Assembly (NCBI GenBank): GCA_943788425.1
Contig: CALSQF010000004.1
Location: 62,001-126,000, forward strand
Source: an uncultured Planktomarina sp.
GTDB taxonomy: Bacteria > Pseudomonadota > Alphaproteobacteria > Rhodobacterales > Rhodobacteraceae
Direction: 5' to 3'
Length of the DNA stretch: 64,000 bases
The position numbers were made by a program, and so were the translations under genes. The notes beneath the pieces are model-generated. The model searched no databases. It worked only from the letters and a program-made list of their open reading frames with translations, and had not been told where the DNA came from. Positions 53,503 to 62,125 of the stretch are shown one piece after another; position 1 is the first letter of the stretch, and each line of letters begins with the position of its first letter.

Positions 53503-53530
53503 AAAAACCCCCACGTAACGCGGGGGTTTT
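53503..53530. terminator. Bidirectional terminator between lrp-like gene and rpsU
   Basis: CCCCC (53508-53512) and GGGGG (53522-53526) form a stem extended by flanking ACG/CGT, with AAAAAA before and TTTT after, so it can end transcription from both the Lrp-like gene (plus) and rpsU (minus). Confidence 0.8.
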
Positions 53531-53574
53531 CATGTGTTTTGGGGCGCGTAGCCCAGAGCAATGATTTACATCAT

Positions 53575-53775
53575 TTACCCCTCACGTTCAGCTTTCTTAC
53601 GCGCCAGTTTACGGGTGCGACGGATGGACTCGGCCTTCTCGCGCGCATTTTTTTCGGAGGGTTTCTCGAAATGTTGCTTGAGCTTCATTTCACGAAATAC
53701 ACCTTCTCGTTGTAGTTTTTTCTTCAAAGCCCGAAGGGCCTGATCGACATTATTGTCGCGAACACTAACCTGCAT
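53575..53775 (-). CDS. rpsU: 30S ribosomal protein S21
   Basis: 66 residues: [20 protein letters not shown] with the basic [20 protein letters not shown] and [12 protein letters not shown] tail, diagnostic for alphaproteobacterial S21. AAAGGTGG lies upstream of the ATG on the minus strand. It is monocistronic, divergent from the COQ9 gene. Confidence 0.96.
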   Translation of the reverse strand: MQVSVRDNNVDQALRALKKKLQREGVFREMKLKQHFEKPSEKNAREKAESIRRTRKLARKKAEREG

Positions 53776-53877
53776 GTGGTTTTCACCACCTTTCTAGTTT
53801 AAATTGCAAAATTGCAGGAGGCTGTTCACTAGCGCAGGCTTGTTGCTTTGTCTAGCGGCGAGATATTTGGGGGATCC

Positions 53878-54558
53878 ATGAAAGTCGAACAACATTTATC
53901 AGAACTTCTTGCAGCGATCCTGCCTCATGTGGTGTTTGATGGCTGGTCGCAAACCAGTTTTGACTGCGCCGTGGCGGATTTGAAAATGGACCCGGCCTTT
54001 GCAGCCATGATCGCGCCGCGCGGTGCGCTCGATTTGGCCGTCGCATATCATCGCCAGGGTGATGCGGACATGCGCGCAGCCTATAAGAATTCATCTACTG
54101 TGTCTTTGAGAATTAGAGAAAAAATTACATTGGCGGTGCGGCTGCGACTTGAAGCTATTGCGGATAAAGAGGCGGTGAGGCGCGCCACCGCGCTCTTTGC
54201 TTTGCCGCATCATGCGGGCGAAGGTGCCAGCTTGATTTGGGGGACGGCTGATCACATCTGGGATTTTTTGGGCGATAGCTCACGCGATGTGAATTGGTAT
54301 TCAAAGCGCGCGACCTTAAGTGCTGTTTATGGCGCGACGGTTTTGTTTTGGCTGGGGGATGAGAGCCCGGATCATGTGGCGACCTGGTCGTTTTTGGATC
54401 GGCGCATTGAGAATGTCATGCAAATCGAAATCGCCAAAGCCAAGATTCGCGACAACAAACCTCTGAGCGCCGCTTTGGCGGGGCCGCTTTGGCTTCTGGG
54501 GAAAATCAAAGCCCCCCAGATGCGCGATGATTTGCCAGGGCGCGCGTCGAAGTTTTAG
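53878..54558 (+). CDS. COQ9 family ubiquinone biosynthesis protein
   Basis: 226 residues. COQ9-like proteins bind a lipid or quinone precursor and assist ubiquinone synthesis. HVVFDGWSQTSFDCAVADLK near residue 17 and TALFALPHHAGEGASLIWGT, then DTIWDFLGD-like HIWDFLGDSSRDVNWYSKRA and TVLFWLGDESPDH, are family hallmarks. ATG at 53878 is preferred because GGGGGA precedes it. Placement beside rpsU and a quinone oxidoreductase fits quinone metabolism. Confidence 0.88.
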   Translation: MKVEQHLSELLAAILPHVVFDGWSQTSFDCAVADLKMDPAFAAMIAPRGALDLAVAYHRQGDADMRAAYKNSSTVSLRIREKITLAVRLRLEAIADKEAVRRATALFALPHHAGEGASLIWGTADHIWDFLGDSSRDVNWYSKRATLSAVYGATVLFWLGDESPDHVATWSFLDRRIENVMQIEIAKAKIRDNKPLSAALAGPLWLLGKIKAPQMRDDLPGRASKF

Positions 54559-54585
54559 TCTGGAAATTTATGAAGGAGGGCCACG

Positions 54586-55563
54586 ATGTCCCAAATGACG
54601 GCTGTTGAAATAACGGCGCCCGGCGCCCCAGATGTGTTGCAAGCCACCACGCGCCCCCGCCCGCGCGCAGGCCATGGGCAGGTGATGATTGCCTTGTCCT
54701 ATGCTGGGGTCAATCGGCCGGATGCGCTACAGCGTGCAGGCCTTTACAACCCACCCGCAGGTGCCAGCGATTTGCCCGGGCTAGAGGGGGCTGGGCATAT
54801 TGCCGAAGTTGGCGCAGGCGTGACCGAATGGGCCGTTGGCGATGAGGTCTGTGCGCTATTGCCCGGTGGCGGATATGCGGAATTTGTCACCACCTCGGCA
54901 CGCCATTGCTTGCCTGTTCCGCGGGGGATGGGCTTGAAGCAAGCCGCATGTCTGCCGGAGACTTATTTCACCGTCTATTCCAATGTCTTTCAGCGCGGTG
55001 CATTGCAGGCAGGTGAAAAATTTTTGGTGCATGGCGGCTCATCGGGTATCGGAACAACGGCCATTCAATTGGCGCATTTATTTGGGGCAAGGGTTTTTGC
55101 GACCGCAGGATCTGAGGCGAAATGCCAAGCGTGTAAGGATCTCGGGGCAGAGCGTGCGATAAATTACCGCCATCAGGTCTTTGAGGAGGTGCTCAAAGCC
55201 TATGGAGGTATGAACCTCATTCTTGATATGGTTGGCGGATCGTATATTCAACGCAATCTCAAAGCCTTGGCGGATGATGGGCGGTTGGTACAAATTGCCT
55301 TTTTGGAGGGTCCGAAGGTGGACCTCAATATGGTGCAAATGATGACCCGCCGATTGACTTTAACAGGCTCGACTCTGCGACCGCAAAGTGATTTGGCCAA
55401 GGCTAAAATTGCTCAGGCCTTGCGCGATGAGGTTTGGCCGCATCTCGCCGCAGGACGCATCGCCCCTGTGCTCGACAGCACATTTCCACTGGTCGAGGCC
55501 CGTGAGGCTCACATGCATATGGAAGCCAGCCAGCATATTGGCAAAATCGTTTTGGAAATTTGA
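54586..55563 (+). CDS. NAD(P)H-quinone oxidoreductase (PIG3/zeta-crystallin type)
   Basis: 325 residues of the medium-chain dehydrogenase/quinone oxidoreductase family without zinc ligands. The N-terminal YAGVNRPDALQRAGLYNPPA, LPGLEGAGHIAEVGAGV and the NADPH-binding LVHGGSSGIGTTAIQLAHLF (about residue 145) fit the PIG3 subgroup. Reduces small quinones in the cytoplasm in the family. The GGAGG-like AAGGAGG precedes the ATG. It follows COQ9 by 27 bp, hinting at a shared quinone theme. Confidence 0.9.
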   Translation: MSQMTAVEITAPGAPDVLQATTRPRPRAGHGQVMIALSYAGVNRPDALQRAGLYNPPAGASDLPGLEGAGHIAEVGAGVTEWAVGDEVCALLPGGGYAEFVTTSARHCLPVPRGMGLKQAACLPETYFTVYSNVFQRGALQAGEKFLVHGGSSGIGTTAIQLAHLFGARVFATAGSEAKCQACKDLGAERAINYRHQVFEEVLKAYGGMNLILDMVGGSYIQRNLKALADDGRLVQIAFLEGPKVDLNMVQMMTRRLTLTGSTLRPQSDLAKAKIAQALRDEVWPHLAAGRIAPVLDSTFPLVEAREAHMHMEASQHIGKIVLEI

Positions 55564-55619
55564 ACTTTGGGACTTGGATCAGAAATAAGTGCTGAGGGTC
55601 TTGCGGGGGCTTTCCCTTT

Positions 55620-55648
55620 CTTGCGCAAGTGATTATAAAGCTCGCAAG
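55620..55648. promoter_or_regulatory. CTTGCGCAAG palindrome upstream of trcR
   Basis: CTTGCGCAAG at 55620-55629 is followed by CGCAAG at about 55643-55648, the same 10-mer found upstream of mcl1 at 37138. The site lies about 120 bp before the trcR start. Two copies of a 10-bp palindrome in 64 kb is more than chance suggests, so a shared regulator is possible; weak evidence. Confidence 0.3.
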
Positions 55649-55745
55649 TTCCCCAAACATGGTAACTCGTCCCGGCAAAACCTGGGACCGCCGCGAGGCG
55701 TTGAGCAAGCTATGTCTGGAATTAAAGTTTAAGATGGAGGCCGAA

Positions 55746-56504
55746 ATGGCGAAACCAATTATGGCAAAAGCCACCGCAGTGTGGCTGGTGGACAATACAA
55801 TCCTCAGCTTCAAACAGATTGCTGATTTTGTTGACATGCATGAGCTTGAAATTCAAGGCATTGCCGATGGGGATGTGGCTGCGGGCGTGAAAGGCTTCGA
55901 TCCAATTGCCAACAATCAGTTGACCCAAGAAGAACTGGATAAAGCCCAGGCCGATGCAACGCATAAGCTGACGTTGAAGTATTATGCCGCTGCGGTCGGC
56001 GAAGAAAAACGCCGTGGTCCGCGCTATACGCCGCTGTCCAAGCGTCAAGACCGCCCGGCGTCAATCCTTTGGCTGGTTAAGTTTCACCCGGAGCTGTCTG
56101 ATGGTCAAATTTCGAAACTGGTCGGGACAACCAAGCCAACCATTCAGGCGATTCGTGAGCGAACCCATTGGAACATTACCAACATCAATCCGATTGATCC
56201 GGTGGCCTTGGGCCTGTGCAAGCAGTCAGAGTTGGATGCTTTGGTGCAAAAGGCAAATGCCAAGAAATTGCGTGACGGTGAGGCGATGTCTGACGACGAG
56301 CGCCGCCGCTTGGTCAGCACCGAGCAAAGCCTTGGCATGCCCGAAGAGCCGCGCATCCCAGCTGCTATCTCTGGTCTGGAAACCTTCACCCTGGCCGATG
56401 CGCCAGAGGAAGAGGATGAGAACGAGCGCCAGCATGGTGACCTATTGGATGCTGACAGTTTTTTCAATCTGCCAAGCGGCGACGGCGAAGAACAGCCCGG
56501 TTGA
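55746..56504 (+). CDS. trcR: Cell cycle regulator TrcR (DUF1013)
   Basis: 252 residues. DUF1013 proteins include TrcR, a transcriptional regulator of the alphaproteobacterial cell cycle. It shows the conserved KATAVWLVDNTILSFKQIAD N-terminal helical region, YTPLSKRQDRPASILWLVK and the helix-turn-helix-like DGQISKLVGTTKPTIQAIRE (about residue 120), then an acidic C-terminal tail (EEEDENERQHGD). ATG at 55746 with GGAGG just upstream. A tight hairpin terminator follows. Confidence 0.9.
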   Translation: MAKPIMAKATAVWLVDNTILSFKQIADFVDMHELEIQGIADGDVAAGVKGFDPIANNQLTQEELDKAQADATHKLTLKYYAAAVGEEKRRGPRYTPLSKRQDRPASILWLVKFHPELSDGQISKLVGTTKPTIQAIRERTHWNITNINPIDPVALGLCKQSELDALVQKANAKKLRDGEAMSDDERRRLVSTEQSLGMPEEPRIPAAISGLETFTLADAPEEEDENERQHGDLLDADSFFNLPSGDGEEQPG

Positions 56505-56534
56505 ACTCAGTGACTTTAGCATAAGAACGGTCAA

Positions 56535-56558
56535 GGCGGCTTCGGCCGCCTTTATTTT
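56535..56558 (+). terminator. Terminator after trcR
   Basis: GGCGGC (56535-56540), TTCG loop, GCCGCC (56545-56550) followed by TTTATTTT. Compact intrinsic terminator. Confidence 0.85.
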
Positions 56559-56577
56559 GCCCGATGCGCATCTGCAC

Positions 56578-57171
56578 TTAAAGTGATTTGCGTGCCTTGA
56601 GGGCCGCTGTGATCGTTCCGTCGTCCAAATAGTCCAGCTCGCCGCCGATCGGCACACCCTGCGCCAGGGTTGAGACGCGCACATCGCCCAATTGATCGGC
56701 GATATAATGGGCGGTGGTTTGCCCGTCGATGGTGGCATTGAGTGCTAAAATCACCTCAGAGACATTCTCGTCACGGAGCCTTTGTAAGAGCCGAGGAATG
56801 CGCAGTTCATCAGGACCAATGGCATCAAGTGCCGAAAGGGTTCCGCCCAGCACATGGTAGCGGCCTTTGAACATATGGCTGCGCTCCATGGCCCAAAGGT
56901 CAGAGACTTCCTCCACCACACAAATCTCACCATTCTCGCGTTTGGGATTTTGGCAAATGTCGCAGGTATCGGCGGTGCCGATATTGCCGCAATTCAAACA
57001 TTCACGGACGGTGACGGCCACTTCAGCCAAAACATCCGCCAGAGGCGTCATCAACAGGGCACGTTTTTTGATCATATGCAAAACCGCGCGCCGCGCAGAA
57101 CGTGGCCCAAGCCCCGGCAGCTTAGCCATCAATTCGATCAAATGTTCGAGGTCTTTGCTGCTGTTGCTCAT
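56578..57171 (-). CDS. recR: Recombination mediator protein RecR
   Basis: 197 residues. RecR loads RecA at gaps with RecFO. The N-terminal HhH ([20 protein letters not shown]) is followed by a four-Cys zinc finger [16 protein letters not shown] (about residue 57) and a Toprim domain with [13 protein letters not shown] and [15 protein letters not shown]. Co-directional with ybaB and dnaX in the conserved dnaX-ybaB-recR order. Confidence 0.95.
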   Translation of the reverse strand: MSNSSKDLEHLIELMAKLPGLGPRSARRAVLHMIKKRALLMTPLADVLAEVAVTVRECLNCGNIGTADTCDICQNPKRENGEICVVEEVSDLWAMERSHMFKGRYHVLGGTLSALDAIGPDELRIPRLLQRLRDENVSEVILALNATIDGQTTAHYIADQLGDVRVSTLAQGVPIGGELDYLDDGTITAALKARKSL

Positions 57172-57187
57172 TGATATGGCCTAAGGG

Positions 57188-57532
57188 TCAAAAGGGGAGT
57201 TTCATATCCGTTGGCAGGCCAAGGCTTTGCTGCAGGGCCTTCATTTCGGATGCGGATCGGTCTGCTGCTTTGGCCTGTGCGTCCTTAATGGCGGCAAGGA
57301 TTAGATCTTCGACCACTTCTTTTTCATTAGGGTCGAAAATGCTGGCATCAATGTTCAAACCGGTCAATACGCCCTTGGCATTGGCCGTCGCGGTCACCAG
57401 CCCGGCGCCGCTTTCACCTGTGACGGAGATATTGGCCAGGTCGTCCTGCAATTGGGTCATTTTCCCTTGCATCTCCTGAGCTGTTTTCATCATCTTGGCC
57501 ATGTCGCCAAGGCCGCCGAGACCGTTTAGCAT
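57188..57532 (-). CDS. YbaB/EbfC family nucleoid-associated protein
   Basis: 114 residues. Dimeric DNA-binding protein. The helical MAKMMKTAQEMQGKMTQLQD start and the VTATANAKGVLTGLNIDASI strand region match the family. It lies between dnaX and recR, 16 bp before recR, the usual alphaproteobacterial order. Confidence 0.94.
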   Translation of the reverse strand: MLNGLGGLGDMAKMMKTAQEMQGKMTQLQDDLANISVTGESGAGLVTATANAKGVLTGLNIDASIFDPNEKEVVEDLILAAIKDAQAKAADRSASEMKALQQSLGLPTDMKLPF

Positions 57533-57600
57533 TGTGTCACCTCTTGTTGCGCGTGTTGTAAAAGCGGCCCGCAGCGCAGCGCTGGGGCATTGGCAGTGGA

Positions 57601-59388
57601 TTAATCGTCGTCAAAGGGGTCCCATTCATCTTCGACCTCCGGCAGGGCTTCAATCTGTGCCTCTGCCTCAATCGCTTTTGCGGTCCGAATGTCGCTGATC
57701 TGTGCCTTGGGAAAAGCGACAAGGACCGCTTGTACCAAAGGGTGACCCTTGGCTTGCTCTTTGAGCTCAAGGGCGGCCGCATCGCGTATCTCAGCGATGG
57801 TGCTGGCGCCATTTGTGCCAATGGACACGGCCCATCTCTGCGCAGTCCAGGTTTGCAGCCGGGTGCCGAGCCGTTGGGCCAGATCGCGCGCGGCAGTTTC
57901 GGTTGGCTCGAATTCAATCCGGCCTGGGCTATAGCTCACCAATCTTAAGCTGGTTTCCACATCAACCAAGAGTTTTACGTCTCGGTGATGGCGGATCAGA
58001 TCCAATACATCCTCAAATCGAGCAAAGCGCGCGAGTGTTTGCTCTAAAGCTGGCTGGCTATGGGCGGCGGTCGCTGTCGCGCCGCTGGACCCTTGCGCCC
58101 TCGGGGGCGTGCCTGTGGCATAGGCAGATGGGGTGGCCGCTTGCGGGGGAGAGGCCGGACCACTTTGGCGCGTGCCCCCGCCCACTCCTTCAGCAGTGCC
58201 GGCAATTTGGGGCTCTGGTGACGGCACGGGTGTGTTTTGCAGCTTTCGGATCAATTCATCTGGCGTGGGCAAATCGGCTACATGGGTAAGGCGGATCAAC
58301 GCCATTTCTGCAGCCATCATCGCATTGGGCGCCCGCCCGGCCTCTTCGAGGGCCGTGAGCAGCATTTGCCACATCCGGCTCAACACGCGCATGGGCAGAC
58401 GCTCTGCCATGACCAGCCCTCGGTTTCGTTCATCGGGCGAAACCGTCGGATCCTCGGCAGCAACCGGTGTGATCTTAATGACGCTGACCCAATGGCTGAC
58501 CTCCGCTAGGTCGCGCAGCACCGCCATCGGATCGGCCCCGGCGCCATATTGCGCAGAGAGTTCGCCCAAGGCGCCTTCCGCATCACCGCGCAAAATTAGA
58601 TCAAACAGATCCAAAACCCGCCCCCGATCCGCCAGACCCAGCATCGCGCGGACTTGATCTGCAGTGGTTTGCCCGGCACCGTGGGAAATGGCTTGATCGA
58701 GCAGCGATTGCGCATCACGCGCCGATCCTTCGGCGGCGCGTGTGATGAGACCGAGCGCGTCTTGTGTGATCTCAGCACGCTCTGCCGTCGCAATTCTTTG
58801 CAGCATCGCGATCATGACATCCGGCTCAATACGCCGCAGATCAAATCGCTGGCAGCGCGACAGTACAGTCACAGGGACTTTACGAATTTCTGTGGTGGCG
58901 AAGATAAATTTCACATGCGCAGGTGGCTCTTCTAAGGTTTTGAGCAACGCATTGAAAGCGTTGCTCGACAGCATGTGCACCTCATCAATGATATAGATCT
59001 TGTAGCGGGCTGAGGCGGCACGATAGGCAACCGAGTCAATAATTTCACGAATGTCGCCAACGCCAGTGCGGCTGGCGGCATCCATCTCCATAACATCCAC
59101 ATGGCGACCCTTCATAATGGCCGTGCAATGCTCGCAGCTGCCACAGGGGTTGACGGTCGGGCCGCTGGTGCCATCGGGGCCGATGCAATTCATGCCCTTG
59201 GCAATGATGCGCGCAGTGGTGGTTTTTCCGGTTCCGCGAATGCCGGTCATGACAAAGGCCTGGGCGATGCGATCGGCTTCAAAAGCATTACGCAGGGTTT
59301 GGACCATCGTCTCCTGCCCAACCAAATCGGCAAAGGTCTCTGGTCGGTATTTGCGCGCTAAAACTTGATATGCAGCGGTGTCGGTCAT
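57601..59388 (-). CDS. dnaX: DNA polymerase III subunit gamma/tau
   Basis: 595 residues starting at ATG 59388 (MTDTAAYQVLARKYRPETFA). The clamp-loader AAA+ domain has Walker A GIRGTGKTTTARIIAKG (about residue 44), the four-Cys zinc module (NPCGSCEHCTAIM), Walker B YIIDEVHMLS (about residue 120) and sensor/arginine-finger region ALLKTLEEPPAHVKFIFAT. The C-terminal tau-like part is Pro/Ala-rich, then has the DNA-polymerase-interacting domain. ATG 59388 is preferred over upstream codons that overlap the ffs RNA. Confidence 0.95.
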   Translation of the reverse strand: MTDTAAYQVLARKYRPETFADLVGQETMVQTLRNAFEADRIAQAFVMTGIRGTGKTTTARIIAKGMNCIGPDGTSGPTVNPCGSCEHCTAIMKGRHVDVMEMDAASRTGVGDIREIIDSVAYRAASARYKIYIIDEVHMLSSNAFNALLKTLEEPPAHVKFIFATTEIRKVPVTVLSRCQRFDLRRIEPDVMIAMLQRIATAERAEITQDALGLITRAAEGSARDAQSLLDQAISHGAGQTTADQVRAMLGLADRGRVLDLFDLILRGDAEGALGELSAQYGAGADPMAVLRDLAEVSHWVSVIKITPVAAEDPTVSPDERNRGLVMAERLPMRVLSRMWQMLLTALEEAGRAPNAMMAAEMALIRLTHVADLPTPDELIRKLQNTPVPSPEPQIAGTAEGVGGGTRQSGPASPPQAATPSAYATGTPPRAQGSSGATATAAHSQPALEQTLARFARFEDVLDLIRHHRDVKLLVDVETSLRLVSYSPGRIEFEPTETAARDLAQRLGTRLQTWTAQRWAVSIGTNGASTIAEIRDAAALELKEQAKGHPLVQAVLVAFPKAQISDIRTAKAIEAEAQIEALPEVEDEWDPFDDD

Positions 59389-59491
59389 GATGTACCTCGA
59401 ATCCTGCTCAGATGTTATAGGCAGCGCCGGCATTGGTCCAGCAAACCCCGAATGGGATATTGGAACTTGTTGCGGGCCAGATGGGAAGGGT

Positions 59492-59585
59492 GAGAGGTTG
59501 GACATCGACCCAAGTGGGGCTCGTTGTGGCTGCTTCCTTCCGGATCTGACCAGGTTGGCGAGGCACTTGCCCGCGCCAACCTCTC
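59492..59585 (-). ncRNA. ffs: Signal recognition particle 4.5S RNA
   Basis: The minus strand carries GGTCAGATCCGGAAGGAAGC, the near-invariant SRP RNA Ffh-binding core with the GGAA tetraloop. The ends GAGAGGTTGG (59585-59576) and CCAACCTCTC (59501-59492) are perfect 10-bp complements, giving a closed hairpin of about 94 nt, the short SRP RNA type. SRP RNA with Ffh targets membrane proteins to FtsY. It lies between dnaX and nudC. Ends are read from the terminal helix; processing is not known. Confidence 0.93.
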
Positions 59586-59591
59586 TTGGGC

Positions 59592-59620
59592 TGTATAGGG
59601 GTTTGGAATTGACATTGCAA
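59592..59620 (-). promoter_or_regulatory. Promoter of the SRP RNA gene
   Basis: On the minus strand, TTGCAA (59620-59615) and TATACA (59597-59592) are separated by exactly 17 nt, and the -10 box ends 6 nt before the 5' end of the ffs helix. This fits a sigma-70 promoter for a stable RNA. A TTGACA on the opposite strand at 59609-59614 overlaps the spacer. Confidence 0.7.
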
Positions 59621-59674
59621 TTCATCGCTGGTGCGAATTGAATGCAGCAGAGATAAAAAGTTGGGATCGAGCAC

Positions 59675-60646
59675 ATGCGCCATGCGGAAAACGTTATTTT
59701 TGGGGGGTCTGCGCTCAACCGCGCTGCAGAATTGCGCGGCCTCGAAGCGCAGGCGGTGCTTCAGGCGCATCCTGCGGCCAAGACCACATTGTTTTGGCGT
59801 GGAAAGCCTCTGGTGCAGGATCAAGCGGAAGGCCTGCTCGGATTGGCTTGGGTGGATTTGGATCATCCAGCCTTGGGCAGCGCCGCCGAATCTCTGGTCT
59901 TTTTGGGGCTGAATGAGGCGAAAGAGCCTTTGTTTTTGGCGGATATCTCCATTTGGGAGCCAGAAGAGCTGGCCGAAACGCTGAATGCCTTTCTTGATCC
60001 GTCGCAGCAGGAGCATCCGGCTTTGACAGATGGCGAGTATTTTGCCGAATTGCGGGCGGTTATGACGCAATTATCCGCGCGCCATGCGGAATTGGCCGCC
60101 ACCGGGCGTGGGCTTTTGGAATGGCACCGAACCCATGGGTTTTGCGGCACATGTGGCGCGCCCTCCAACTTGGCGATGGCCGGCTGGCAGCGCAACTGCC
60201 CGGCGTGCAACCGCTCACATTTTCCGCGAACAGATCCGGTCGTTATCATGTTGATTACGCGTGGAAATAGCGTATTGATGGGGCGCTCGCACGCCTGGCC
60301 AGTCGGGATGTATTCGCTGTTGGCTGGGTTTGTGGAACCCGGTGAGACATTGGAGGCTGCTGTGCGTCGTGAGGTGTTTGAAGAATCTGGCATTCGCGTC
60401 GGGCGGGTGCGTTACCTGGCCAGCCAACCCTGGCCCTTTCCTGCGTCTTTGATGTTTGGCTGCGCCGGTGAGGCGTTGAATGCGGACATAATAATTGATC
60501 CGAAAGAGATCGAAGACGCTCTTTGGGTTAGCCGTGAAGAGATGTTGGATGTGTTTGAGGGGGTGCACCCTGAGATTAAACCAGCTCGAAAAGGTGCGAT
60601 TGCGCATTTTTTACTGGAACATTGGCTTGCTGATCATTTAGACTAA
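59675..60646 (+). CDS. nudC: NAD(+) diphosphatase NudC
   Basis: 323 residues. NudC hydrolyses NADH/NAD+ and can de-cap NAD-RNA. The zinc ribbon Cys pairs are FCGTCG and CPACNRSHFPRTDPVVI (about residue 155-185), and the Nudix box is GFVEPGETLEAAVRREVFEE, continuing ESGI (about residue 212). The adjoining SQPWPFPASLMFG is the NudC-specific SQPWPFPxS motif. It is upstream of the SRPBCC pseudogene. Confidence 0.94.
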   Translation: MRHAENVIFGGSALNRAAELRGLEAQAVLQAHPAAKTTLFWRGKPLVQDQAEGLLGLAWVDLDHPALGSAAESLVFLGLNEAKEPLFLADISIWEPEELAETLNAFLDPSQQEHPALTDGEYFAELRAVMTQLSARHAELAATGRGLLEWHRTHGFCGTCGAPSNLAMAGWQRNCPACNRSHFPRTDPVVIMLITRGNSVLMGRSHAWPVGMYSLLAGFVEPGETLEAAVRREVFEESGIRVGRVRYLASQPWPFPASLMFGCAGEALNADIIIDPKEIEDALWVSREEMLDVFEGVHPEIKPARKGAIAHFLLEHWLADHLD

Positions 60647-60708
60647 CGGGAGGTTTAAGTGAATCGAATTGATAACATGTGTGAAAATTATTAACGCCAA
60701 GGCAGCTG

Positions 60709-61179
60709 ATGAAGTTCTCAAGCCATTAAGATATATAAGCACCTGCGCCGGTGGTCTTTGCCGCTCTCTGCGATCATGGGCACTTATAACACACGGTGCA
60801 GCAACGCGGCGTTGAAATGCGGCGGGTGGATGATCGACCAGTGGTGGGGCCGGGCATGGCTTGGGAGATTGATTTCAAATTCCGCGGCCGTGCGCGAAAA
60901 CTGAGCTGTTTGGTGACGGAGGTGCAAGCGCCGGAGCGTCTCTGCCTGTTAAACGAATCGGATGGTCTGACGGGGGATGTGGTGATTTCGGTTCTGACCT
61001 TGGCACCAAACCGCTCCCGATTGTTGGTTTCCGTTTAAATGAAGCCAAAAAACCTCTTGGCGCAGCTTTTGCTACAATCCATGCGTTTTGCAAAAGGCTC
61101 ATTTGACCGGAAATTTAAATCCCGGCTTCGTGATCGCGCCGCAAAAATATGCGGCCCCGTTCAGGTCAGCAGCGCTTAA
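60709..61179 (+). pseudogene. SRPBCC family protein pseudogene with four in-frame TAA codons
   Basis: A single uninterrupted 157-codon frame (start ATG after AAGGCAG, end TAA 61177-61179) reads as an SRPBCC-fold protein: GVEMRRVDDRPVVGPGMAWE, then KFRGRARKLSCLVTEVQAPE and MKPKNLLAQLLLQSMRFAKG. Four TAA codons interrupt it at 60727-60729, 60736-60738, 60787-60789 and 61036-61038, with no frameshift. The first two fall in SSH-stop-DI-stop-AP, where homologues as I recall have E-D-I-E. Such proteins bind small hydrophobic ligands; function unknown. Its end overlaps the convergent pheA stop. Confidence 0.85.
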
Positions 61180-62006
61180 GGCCGGCCCGGATCGGCCGGA
61201 TATGTGCCCAAGACGCGAATCATATCGGTAAAAAATGCCAGCTCATCGAAGGCGCGTTTCACCTCGGGATCATCGGGATGGCCTTCAATATCGGCATAAA
61301 ACTGCGTTGCGCGAAAGGCGCCACCCAGCATGTAGCTTTCCAATTTGATCATGTTCACCCCGTTGGTCGCAAAGCCGCCCATGGCTTTGTAAAGTGCCGC
61401 GGGGATGTTGCGCACTTGAAAAACGAAGCTGGTCAGCATCTTATCTGTGCGCCGCTCTGGCCGGTCTTGCGCAGACATCACCAAAAAGCGTGTTGTATTA
61501 TAAGATTGATCTTCAACGTCTTTTTGGACGACTTCCAGGCCGTGAATGCTGCCGGCCAATTCAGAGGCCAGCGCTGCGGCGGTGCGTTCATCGCGCGCGG
61601 CAATATCAGCGGCGGCCCCGGCGTTATCGGCCGCGGCTTCACCACGGATGCCATGGGCATCCAAAAATTTCCGACATTGCGGTAAGATCACCAAATGTCC
61701 GCGCGCCACTTTGATGTCGCTAAGCGCCACGCCGGGCAGAGCCAAGAGGCTGATCCGCACGCGCACAAAGACTTCGTCGTTGATGAATAGGCCGCTTTCG
61801 GGCAGCAACCGGTGCATATCGGCAACGCGTCCGTAGGTGGTATTTTCCACCGGAAGCATGGCAAATTCCGCCGCTCCAGTTTTCACCGCTGCGATAACAT
61901 CTTCAAATGTTGCGCAGGGGAGGGGCTCATGATCGGGCCGAGAGGCGACACAGGCTTCATGAGAATAGGCGCCGAGTTCTCCTTGGAAGGCGATTTTTTG
62001 GGTCAT
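61176..62006 (-). CDS. pheA: Prephenate dehydratase
   Basis: 276 residues. Converts prephenate to phenylpyruvate in phenylalanine synthesis. IAFQGELGAYSHEACVASRP at the start, ENTTYGRVADMHRLLPESG (about residue 60), the catalytic TRFLVMS (Thr-Arg-Phe, about residue 170) and the C-terminal ACT domain (SFVFQVRNIPAALYKAMGGF; LESYMLGGAFRATQFYADIE) for Phe feedback are present. Stand-alone, without a chorismate mutase domain. Confidence 0.95.
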   Translation of the reverse strand: MTQKIAFQGELGAYSHEACVASRPDHEPLPCATFEDVIAAVKTGAAEFAMLPVENTTYGRVADMHRLLPESGLFINDEVFVRVRISLLALPGVALSDIKVARGHLVILPQCRKFLDAHGIRGEAAADNAGAAADIAARDERTAAALASELAGSIHGLEVVQKDVEDQSYNTTRFLVMSAQDRPERRTDKMLTSFVFQVRNIPAALYKAMGGFATNGVNMIKLESYMLGGAFRATQFYADIEGHPDDPEVKRAFDELAFFTDMIRVLGTYPADPGRP

Positions 62007-62125
62007 TTAGCGTCTCCTGAGCAAATTCCGCGAAAAAGGTCGTTTCGTCGCGCCAACTACACCTTGCACGACAGGGGGGGAAGGGACTAGAGGGATACAA
62101 CCCAATTGTAATGATGGATCGCGAC

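Noticed and set aside
59378..59641. Long open frames across the dnaX-nudC gap
   Set aside because: They lie over the SRP RNA and its promoter; the conserved RNA core and closing helix explain the region better.
60709..61179. Reassignment or suppression of TAA as Glu
   Set aside because: Many intact genes in the window end with TAA, and other relics carry frameshifts, so ordinary gene decay is simpler.
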